Below are positions 5,502 to 10,324 of a DNA stretch of 10,324 nt, piece after piece. Origin of the DNA: DASUKL01 sp036278755 (GTDB lineage Bacteria > Chloroflexota > Limnocylindria > Limnocylindrales > CSP1-4); assembly GCA_036278755.1 (NCBI GenBank), contig DASUKL010000011.1, forward strand, positions 1-10,324, given 5' to 3'. The notes beneath the pieces are model-generated. The model ran no database searches, was not told the DNA's origin, and saw only the letters and a list, made by a program, of their open reading frames with translations. Both the position numbers and the translations under genes were made by a program. Numbering within the stretch: the stretch's first letter is position 1; each line of letters starts with the position of its first letter.

Positions 5502-7043
5502 GTGAGCGCCACCATCGAGCCGCGACTGAGCGAGGGCCGCCTCTCGCACGTCGAGCGCACGAGGGGCGGGGCCGGGCCGGCGACCGGCGGGCCCAGCACG
5601 AGTGGCGGCCCGGCGACCGGCGGGGCACGCACGGGCGGCGCGGCCAGCACGACCGGTGAGCAGGCGCCGATCATCGAGCAGCCGTTCGTCATCGAGCACC
5701 GCGAGGCGCTGATCTACATGCTCGCGCTCGCCGCCGAGCTCGAGCACAGCATCACCTGTCAGTACCTCTTCGCCACGTTCACCATGAAGCAGAACGCGGA
5801 CGAAGGCCTGACGGCCGAGCAGCTCGACGCCGTCAAGCGCTGGCGCCGGACGATCGGCAAGGTCGCCGAGCAGGAGATGCTCCATCTGGCCCTCGTCCAG
5901 AACCTGCTCGTGTCGCTCGGGGCCGCGCCCCACCTGTCACGCCCGAACTTCCCCCATCCTGCGCGCCACTTCCCCCAGGCCGTGCAACTCCAGCTCATGC
6001 CCTTCGGCGAGGAGGCGATGCGCCACTTCGTCTACCTCGAACGCCCCGAGGGCATGGCCATGGAGGATGCGGCTCAGTTCGCCGGACTCCCGGTCGACGC
6101 GTCGCCGCCGGGCCTCGTGGACCCCGAGATCGTGCCCCAGGTCCAGGACTTCCAGACCGTGGGCCACCTCTATCGGGCGATCGAGGAGGGCTTCCTCCAG
6201 CTCGCCGAGCGGTTCGGGGGGGAGCGGCTGTTCATCGGGCCGCCCTCGGCCCAGGCGACCGCGGAGCACTTCCGTTGGCCGGAGTTGGTCCGGGTCCACG
6301 ACCTCGCCTCCGCGCGGGCCGCGATCGACACCATCGTCGAGCAGGGCGAGGGCGCCCGGGGCGACTGGCGCGAGGCGCACTTCGGCCGGTTCGTCGAGGT
6401 CCTCGATGAGCTGCGAGCGCTCACGGCCGCCGACCCGAGCTTCCAACCCTCGCGGCTGGTCATCCCCGCCTGCATCCGTCCTGTCGAGGGCGGCCTGGTC
6501 ATGCCCATGATCAGCGACCCGTTCACGATCCGGGTCGCCGACCTCATGAACGTGGGCTACGAGATCCTGCTCCAGATCCTTTCGCGCTACTTCGCCCACA
6601 CGGACGAGACCGAGACACAGCTGGCGACCCTGGCGGACGTCTCGGTGGGCCTGATGTTCGACGCCGTGCGCCCCCTCGGCAACGTCATCACGACCCTGCC
6701 CCTGGGGCCCGACCACTTCGGCTGGACCGCCGGGCCGAACTTCGAGCTCTTCTACGCAGCCGACTACCTGCTGCCGCATCGCGGCCCGGCCTGGCGGATC
6801 ATCGAGGAGCGACTGCGCGAAGCGGCCGCCTTCGGCGAGCGCGTCCAGGCCGAGGCAGCCGCGTCGGACGACCCAGATGCGGTCGCCACCGTCGAGCCGA
6901 TCGGCAAGGTCGTGGCGGCTTACCACGGCTATGCCGAGCGGATCGCCGCCGGGGCCGCCGAGAGCACCGCGGTCGCCGAGAGCACCGCGGTCGCCGAGAG
7001 CACCGCGGTCGCCGAGAGCACCGGGGCCATCGAAAGCAGCTAG
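5502..7043 (+). CDS. Ferritin-like protein, VioB/iminophenyl-pyruvate dimer synthase type
   Basis: This is a 513-residue soluble protein with no signal peptide or membrane span. After a Gly/Thr/Ser/Ala-rich N-terminal 55 residues, a ferritin-like helical domain begins. AAELEHSITCQYL (77-89) and EQEMLHLALVQNLL (123-136) carry the first half of a likely metal site (E81, E125, H128). EQGEGA (280-285) and EAHFGRF (291-297) probably supply the second half. PNFPHPARHFP and LQLMPFGEEAMRHFVYLERP (163-182) match the order seen in PF12902-type proteins, the family of VioB and RebD. Those dimerise imino acids in bisindole synthesis, but many members have unknown roles and no other such pathway gene is here. 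The GTG at 5502 is used; it has no clear ribosome binding site, and a -10-like TAGGCT six bases upstream suggests a leaderless message. The C-terminus is an AESTAV repeat. An aldehyde dehydrogenase follows 50 bases later. Confidence 0.8.
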   Translation: MSATIEPRLSEGRLSHVERTRGGAGPATGGPSTSGGPATGGARTGGAASTTGEQAPIIEQPFVIEHREALIYMLALAAELEHSITCQYLFATFTMKQNADEGLTAEQLDAVKRWRRTIGKVAEQEMLHLALVQNLLVSLGAAPHLSRPNFPHPARHFPQAVQLQLMPFGEEAMRHFVYLERPEGMAMEDAAQFAGLPVDASPPGLVDPEIVPQVQDFQTVGHLYRAIEEGFLQLAERFGGERLFIGPPSAQATAEHFRWPELVRVHDLASARAAIDTIVEQGEGARGDWREAHFGRFVEVLDELRALTAADPSFQPSRLVIPACIRPVEGGLVMPMISDPFTIRVADLMNVGYEILLQILSRYFAHTDETETQLATLADVSVGLMFDAVRPLGNVITTLPLGPDHFGWTAGPNFELFYAADYLLPHRGPAWRIIEERLREAAAFGERVQAEAAASDDPDAVATVEPIGKVVAAYHGYAERIAAGAAESTAVAESTAVAESTAVAESTGAIESS

Positions 7044-7091
7044 GCCACGGAAGGCACCTGAGCCACCGAGGGCACCTGAGCCACGGAGGGA
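6960..7091 (+). repeat. 18-bp tandem repeat crossing the stop codon and reaching the next ribosome binding site
   Basis: Units of 18 bases begin at 6960, 6978 and 6996 (all GAGAGCACCGCGGTCGCC), then 7014, 7032, 7050 and 7068 in increasingly changed form, and a partial GAGGGA at 7086-7091. The first units encode Glu-Ser-Thr-Ala-Val-Ala. In the unit at 7032 the phase-equivalent codon is TAG, which ends the ferritin-like protein at 7043. The two following units carry TGA at the same place. The unit boundary at 7085-7090 forms GGAGGG, the Shine-Dalgarno sequence of the aldehyde dehydrogenase starting at 7094. The intergenic region is therefore decayed repeat. Confidence 0.8.
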
Positions 7092-7093
7092 CC

Positions 7094-8593
7094 ATGACCA
7101 CAGAGCCGGCTGCCGGCGTCGGGACCACCACCGCCGACGGCGCGATCACCGACTACCAGATGATCATCGACGGCGAGCACGTCCCCGCCGCCGACGGCCA
7201 GACCTTCGAAGTCACCAACCCGGCCACGGGGCGGGTCATGGCCCGCGTCCCGCTGGGCGGCCCCGAGGATGTGGACCGGGCCGTCAAGGCCGCCCGGACC
7301 GCCTACGACGACCCCAAGGGCTTCAGCACCTGGTCCGCCGCCAAGCGGGGGCGGACGCTGCAGAAGTTCAGCGGCCTGGTCAAGGCTCACCTCGAGGAGC
7401 TGGCCCAGCTGGAGAGCCGGAACGTCGGCAAGCCCATCAGCAGCGCCCGGGGCGAGGCCCTCGCGGTCAGCCTCGTCTTCGAGTATTACGCCGGGGCGGC
7501 CAACAAGGTCTTCGGCCAGACCATCCCGACGAGCCGGCCGGGCTTCGACTTCACCCTGCGCGAGCCGATCGGCGTGGTGGGCCTCATCGTGCCCTGGAAC
7601 TTCCCCATGAACATGGCCAGCTGGAAGCTGGGCCCGGCCCTCGCCGCGGGCAACACCTGCATCCTCAAGCCCGCCAGCTGGACACCCCTCAGCGCGATCC
7701 GCCTCGGTGAGCTGGCCCTCGAGGCCGGCTTCCCGCCCGGGGTGGTCAACGTCATCACCGGCCCCGGCGGTTCGGCCGGAGCGGCACTCGCCGCGCACCC
7801 GGGCGTAGGCAAGGTGGCCTTCACGGGCGAGACGACGACCGGCCAGGAGATCATGCGGCTGGCCGCCGGCAACATCAAGAAGGTCAGCCTCGAGCTGGGC
7901 GGCAAGAGCCCCAACATCTGCTTCGCCGACGCGGACCTCGAGCGCTTCGCCCGCGAGAGCCCCTCCGCCGTCTTCGACAACGCCGGCCAGGACTGCTGCG
8001 CCCGGAGCCGCATCCTCGTCGAGCGCTCGGTCCACGACAAGGTCGTGGAGCTCTTCGCGGAGGCCACCCGCAAGGTCGTCGTCGGCGACCCGCTCGACGA
8101 CAAGACCGAGGTCGGCAGCTTGGTCAGCTTCAAGCAGCGCGACCGGGTGGCGGGCTATGTGGCGGCCGGGGTCGAGGCCGGGGCGGAGCTCGTCGTCGGC
8201 GGTCGGGCCCCGGATGCGGCCGAGTTCTGCAACGGCGCCTTCTACCTGCCCACGGTCTTCGACGCGGCGCGGCCCGACATGAAGATCGTCCGCGAGGAGA
8301 TCTTCGGCCCGGTCGTCTCGATCATCCCCTTCGACGACGAGGCCGAGGCGATCCGCCTGGCCAACGACACGCCCTACGGCCTCTCGGGCTCGATCTGGAC
8401 CCGCGACCTGGCCCGCGGCCTCCGCGTCGCCAAGGCCGTCCAGGCCGGGGTCCTGTCGGTCAACTCGAACGGCTCGGTCCACACCGAAGCGCCGTTCGGC
8501 GGCTACAAGATGTCCGGCGTGGGCCGCGAGCTGGGGATGGCGGCCATGGACCTCTACACCGAGGTCAAGAACGTCTTCGTCGACCTGAGCTAG
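7094..8593 (+). CDS. NAD(P)-dependent aldehyde dehydrogenase
   Basis: This 499-residue cytoplasmic enzyme should oxidise an aldehyde to the acid with NAD+ or NADP+. The family's landmarks are in order: PWNFP (167-171, with the oxyanion Asn169), LKPAS with Lys192, FTGETTTG (243-250), the general base Glu267 in LELGGKSPN, the catalytic Cys301 in NAGQDCCA (paired with Cys302), EEIFGPV (401-407) and PFGGYKMSGVGRELG near the end. Length and all catalytic residues are normal. The sequence resembles betaine-aldehyde or aminobutyraldehyde dehydrogenases, but the substrate cannot be fixed from motifs. The ATG has GGAGGG three bases upstream, formed by the last unit of an 18-bp repeat. The gene follows the ferritin-like gene by 50 bases without a visible promoter, so co-transcription is likely. 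A link in one pathway is inferred only from adjacency. Confidence 0.95.
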   Translation: MTTEPAAGVGTTTADGAITDYQMIIDGEHVPAADGQTFEVTNPATGRVMARVPLGGPEDVDRAVKAARTAYDDPKGFSTWSAAKRGRTLQKFSGLVKAHLEELAQLESRNVGKPISSARGEALAVSLVFEYYAGAANKVFGQTIPTSRPGFDFTLREPIGVVGLIVPWNFPMNMASWKLGPALAAGNTCILKPASWTPLSAIRLGELALEAGFPPGVVNVITGPGGSAGAALAAHPGVGKVAFTGETTTGQEIMRLAAGNIKKVSLELGGKSPNICFADADLERFARESPSAVFDNAGQDCCARSRILVERSVHDKVVELFAEATRKVVVGDPLDDKTEVGSLVSFKQRDRVAGYVAAGVEAGAELVVGGRAPDAAEFCNGAFYLPTVFDAARPDMKIVREEIFGPVVSIIPFDDEAEAIRLANDTPYGLSGSIWTRDLARGLRVAKAVQAGVLSVNSNGSVHTEAPFGGYKMSGVGRELGMAAMDLYTEVKNVFVDLS

Positions 8594-8594
8594 C

Positions 8595-8631
8595 TGGGCT
8601 CCGGCAAGGTCGGGACGTCCATCGGAGCCCA
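8595..8631 (+). terminator. Inverted repeat after the aldehyde dehydrogenase, weak terminator candidate
   Basis: TGGGCTCC (8595-8602) and GGAGCCCA (8624-8631) form a perfect 8-base stem with a 21-base loop, two bases after the stop codon at 8591-8593. The loop contains a self-complementary GGACGTCC that could extend folding. No T-run follows, so activity is uncertain. It could isolate the aldehyde dehydrogenase from the toxin-antitoxin promoter a few bases downstream. Confidence 0.3.
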
Positions 8632-8633
8632 TG

Positions 8634-8662
8634 TGTAGTGCGGACGGCTACAATGCGCTACA
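8634..8662 (+). promoter_or_regulatory. Promoter and dyad operator of the toxin-antitoxin operon
   Basis: TACAAT (8649-8654) is a strong -10 match, and the ATG at 8662 follows after seven bases, so the transcript would begin at or one base before the start codon. No good -35 is seen. TGTAG (8634-8638) is mirrored by CTACA at 8648-8652 and again at 8658-8662. The longer pair TGTAGTGC (8634-8641) and GCGCTACA (8655-8662) matches at seven of eight positions. The dyads overlap the -10 and the presumed start of transcription, as expected for repression by a ribbon-helix-helix antitoxin. Confidence 0.5.
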
Positions 8663-9096
8663 TGACGACGTCGAGCAGGCCCAAGCCCTTCTCGATCCGC
8701 ATGAACGCCCGAACCCTGGCGCGTCTGGACGAGCGCGCCCGCCGACGAAGCGAACCGAAGGCCCGCACGGCCGAGCGCCTCATCGACGAGGGGCTGCGGA
8801 TGGAGGACCACCCTGGCATCACCTTCCGCGACGGGCCTACCGGCCGGCGCGCCGCCCTCTCGGGTGGCCCGGACATCTGGGAGGTCATCGAGACGCTCCA
8901 GGGCACCGGCCTCAACGGAGACGACGCCGTGAACGCTACAGCGACGTGGGGCAGCCTGACGCCCGGCCAGGTGCGAGGGGCGGTTCGGTACTACGCGGAG
9001 TACCGCGATGAGGTCGATGAGCGGATCCGTCTCAACCGCGAGGAGGCCGAACGGCAGCGGCTCGTCTGGGAACGGGTGCAGGCAGCGCTTGGTTGA
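8662..9096 (+). CDS. Antitoxin with ribbon-helix-helix and DUF433-like domains
   Basis: This 144-residue protein would neutralise the downstream toxin and repress its own operon. Residues 8-45 look like a CopG/Arc type ribbon-helix-helix: the strand KPFSIRM, then TLARLDERARRR and ARTAERLIDEGL as the two helices. Residues 49-117, from DHPGITFRDGPTGRR through GGPDIWEVI to LTPGQVRGAVRYYAEY, follow the DUF433 (COG2442) antitoxin pattern, a winged-helix-like fold. A charged helical tail (118-144) may bind the toxin. In-frame starts at 8638 (GTG) and 8653 (ATG) exist, but a -10 element overlaps 8649-8654, so the leaderless ATG at 8662 is preferred. If the promoter lies elsewhere the protein could be up to eight residues longer. 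The TGA overlaps the TTG start of the toxin gene. The DUF433/DUF5615 pairing is an established toxin-antitoxin association. Confidence 0.8.
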   Translation: MTTSSRPKPFSIRMNARTLARLDERARRRSEPKARTAERLIDEGLRMEDHPGITFRDGPTGRRAALSGGPDIWEVIETLQGTGLNGDDAVNATATWGSLTPGQVRGAVRYYAEYRDEVDERIRLNREEAERQRLVWERVQAALG

Positions 9097-9452
9097 GACT
9101 TCTCCTCGACGAGATGTATCCGGCCGCCGCTGCGGAACAGCTGCGCGCCCGCGGCCATGACGTCCAGACTGCGACCGAACGGCGGGAGTTGCGGTCCCTG
9201 GCCGACGATGACGTGTTCACGGCCGCTCAGCACGAACGGCGCGTCGTGGTGACCGAGAACGTGGGCGACTTCTCCAGGATCGCGGACCGCGCCGATCTAC
9301 GCGGCACGGCTCACTTCGGGCTCGTCCTGATCGACCCCGCGAGGTATCCACGCGGACGCGCGCGGACCCTTGGTCGGCTCGTCACTCGACTGGGTGAGCT
9401 GCTCGACGAGCACCCGGGCGATCCCGCCACGAGCCTGCGCCACTGGCTCTGA
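9093..9452 (+). CDS. DUF5615-family PIN-like toxin (predicted ribonuclease)
   Basis: This 119-residue protein belongs to the PIN-like nucleases found beside DUF433 antitoxins (COG4634). The N-terminal RLLLDEMYP (2-10) gives the first acidic strand with D6. DDDVFTAAQHERRVVVTENVGDF (positions 38-60) supplies further acidic residues and the T-x-N-x2-DF-like turn with D59. Between them GHDV (21-24) is the usual second strand. These acids would bind a metal for RNA cleavage. The start is a TTG overlapping the antitoxin stop as TTGA. A later ATG at residue 8 would remove the D6 strand, so the TTG is favoured. Expression is probably coupled to the antitoxin. The RNA target is unknown, and toxicity is inferred from the family, not from the sequence itself. 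Confidence 0.85.
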   Translation: MRLLLDEMYPAAAAEQLRARGHDVQTATERRELRSLADDDVFTAAQHERRVVVTENVGDFSRIADRADLRGTAHFGLVLIDPARYPRGRARTLGRLVTRLGELLDEHPGDPATSLRHWL

Positions 9453-9524
9453 TCTCGGCTTCAGGTGCCTCTACGATGAGGCGAGCGAGCACCGACCGAG
9501 CAGGCGCCGGTCGAGCCAGCAGCC

Positions 9525-9532
9525 GGAGGTGA
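9525..9532 (+). promoter_or_regulatory. Strong ribosome binding site deciding the start of the arrestin-like gene
   Basis: GGAGGTGA, a near-complete match to the 16S rRNA 3' end, lies two bases before the ATG at 9535. It excludes the longer open frame that reaches back to 9370. A possible -10 (TACGAT, 9472-9477) is the only promoter-like element in the short gap after the toxin gene, and its -35 (CTGATC, 9449-9454) is poor. Confidence 0.8.
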
Positions 9533-9534
9533 CC

Positions 9535-10233
9535 ATGGACGCCTTGCGCGGGCTCATCGGCGGGGGCGTCGAATGGGACGTCCGGCTCGAGCGCACGGAG
9601 CTGGTACCGGGACGCTCCGCGGGTGGCGAGGTGCGCCTCACGGCCCGCCAGGCCCTCGCCTGCCGCGGTGTCGTAGCGGCCCTCGTGGCCACCGAGCAGT
9701 GGCGCCACCGTCAGACCCGGACCGACGCCCAAGGGCACGTCTCGACCCAGGTCGTGACCGAGACCCACGAGCTCCAACGGCTGCCCGTCCAGCTCCTGGG
9801 GCCCACCGACTTCGCCGCCGGCGAGCAGCGCACGCTGCCCCTGGCCATGCCTGTGCCGGGACTCGGTCCGGCGACCTTCGAAGGCACGGTCTCCCGACTG
9901 ACCTGGCAGCTCGAGGTGAAGATGGACCTGCCGGGCGTCGATCCCAGCACGAGCTACGACGTGGTGGTCCTCCAACCGACCGCCCTCCTGCGGGCGGGGG
10001 TCGTGCCGGTCGGCGAGTTCGCCCTGTACCCGAAGGCGGACCTGGCCGGCGCCGGCTTCGCCGCCACCCTGGCCCTCGACCCGGTGCCGCTGTGCTGCGG
10101 CGCGCCGTTCCGCGGCACGCTCACCGCGACGACGGGCCGGCCGATCGAGCTCCAGGCCGTCCGGGCGGCGCTGTACGTCGACGCCGACGGACCTCTAGGG
10201 GCTCGGTTCGGGCCGCATCGGCCGAAGGCGTAG
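9535..10233 (+). CDS. Arrestin-fold protein resembling the Spo0M family, probably short of its C-terminal end
   Basis: This 232-residue soluble protein shows the beta-rich layout of arrestin-like/Spo0M proteins. GVEWDVRLERTELVPGRSAG (11-30) matches the opening strands and the PG turn. LPLAMPVP (101-108) and RLTWQLEVKMDLPGVD (121-136) match the conserved W-x-L-x-V-x-x-D-(I/L)-PG segment at the end of the first domain. A second domain seems to begin around 155-195 (CCGAPFRGTLTATT) but stops after about 75 residues with a basic tail (GARFGPHRPKA) instead of completing its sheet. No continuation was found in the other two frames before 10256. Spo0M-like proteins are cytoplasmic and affect sporulation or stress control in Bacillus; a function here is not known. 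The gene ends nine bases before the stop of a convergent dehydrogenase. Membership of the fold is moderately supported. Confidence 0.6.
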   Translation: MDALRGLIGGGVEWDVRLERTELVPGRSAGGEVRLTARQALACRGVVAALVATEQWRHRQTRTDAQGHVSTQVVTETHELQRLPVQLLGPTDFAAGEQRTLPLAMPVPGLGPATFEGTVSRLTWQLEVKMDLPGVDPSTSYDVVVLQPTALLRAGVVPVGEFALYPKADLAGAGFAATLALDPVPLCCGAPFRGTLTATTGRPIELQAVRAALYVDADGPLGARFGPHRPKA

Positions 10234-10242
10234 CGGTTCGGC

Positions 10243-10324
10243 TCAGGCGTCGTTGATCGGCGGGCCGGACTGGGCGTGGAAGGGCGGTGCCACGACGGTC
10301 AGGCCGCCGTCGACGGCCAGGACG
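10243..10324 (-). CDS. Short-chain dehydrogenase/reductase, C-terminal 26 residues (rest outside window)
   Basis: The minus strand reads LAVDGGLTVVAPPFHAQSG and ends with a TGA at 10245-10243. The (V/L)-x-VDGG-(L/I/Y)-x segment is the characteristic near-C-terminal motif of classical short-chain dehydrogenases, where it contributes to the tetramer interface and substrate pocket. The catalytic Ser-Tyr-Lys and the nucleotide-binding Gly motif must lie beyond the right edge. It converges on the arrestin-like gene with nine bases between stops. The substrate is unknown; the fragment is short, so the call depends on this one motif. Confidence 0.7.
   Translation of the reverse strand, partial: VLAVDGGLTVVAPPFHAQSGPPINDA

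Noticed and set aside
5101..5505. Protein-coding repeat across array B, suggested by a 51-bp period divisible by three
   Set aside because: The reading frame shifts within the array (50- and 52-bp steps), no ribosome binding site is present, and array A does not keep the same frame open.
5937..6926. Minus-strand open frame of 329 codons
   Set aside because: It is antisense to the ferritin-like gene, and its Asp/Arg/Glu/Leu-rich composition shows no domain.
7040..8632. Minus-strand open frame of 530 codons
   Set aside because: It is fully antisense to an intact aldehyde dehydrogenase with all catalytic motifs; long antisense frames arise from GC-biased codon use.
8638..8661. Upstream GTG (8638) or ATG (8653) as the antitoxin start
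   Set aside because: The -10 element TACAAT at 8649-8654 overlaps the ATG at 8653, so both starts probably lie upstream of transcription. This is not certain, since the -35 is poor.
9370..9534. N-terminal extension of the arrestin-like protein
   Set aside because: It overlaps the toxin gene in another frame, and a near-perfect Shine-Dalgarno sequence precedes the ATG at 9535.

Overview
The window looks like chromosomal DNA of a GC-rich, free-living bacterium (bases estimated by eye at about 70% GC, codon third positions almost all G or C). Leaderless-type starts, non-ATG starts, Ser/Pro/Thr-rich linkers in an exported protein and an anti-sigma-like protein with DUF4232-type repeats fit Actinomycetota or a high-GC Chloroflexota lineage (for example the Limnocylindria). 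That placement is an inference. No rRNA, tRNA, cas gene, transposase or phage gene was seen.

Left part (1-2508, plus strand): the 3' end of an ABC transporter ATPase and two paralogous membrane permeases, each stop overlapping the next start as TGATG. This is a complete ABC-2-like export module apart from the missing ATPase N-terminus. Its substrate cannot be read from the sequence.

Middle (2509-5501): a minus-strand two-gene operon encoding an ECF-type RNA polymerase sigma factor and, with an ATGA overlap, a single-pass membrane protein. The membrane protein's exported part holds two tandem DUF4232-like domains, each with four cysteines at nearly identical spacing. The operon has a good ECF-type promoter candidate, TGAACC-N16-CGTCAC. 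It is flanked on both sides by two copies, in the same orientation, of a block of about 270-300 bp. Each block is built from 17-bp imperfect palindromes (type GTCACGCGTGGCGAGAC) repeated every 51 bp. These arrays are the most unusual structure in the window.

Right part (5502-10324): on the plus strand, a ferritin-like protein of the VioB/iminophenyl-pyruvate dimer synthase type and an NAD(P)-dependent aldehyde dehydrogenase. They are joined by an 18-bp tandem repeat that runs from the last codons of the first gene, through its stop codon, to the ribosome binding site of the second. Next come a type II toxin-antitoxin pair (ribbon-helix-helix plus DUF433-like antitoxin; DUF5615 PIN-like toxin) with a dyad-overlapped promoter, then an arrestin/Spo0M-like gene that appears to lack the end of its second domain. 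The C-terminus of a short-chain dehydrogenase enters from the opposite strand at the right edge.

Likely working units are the ABC exporter; the sigma factor with its presumed membrane sensor/anti-sigma; the ferritin-like/aldehyde dehydrogenase pair; and the self-regulated toxin-antitoxin pair. All assignments come from reading motifs by eye; no database search was possible.
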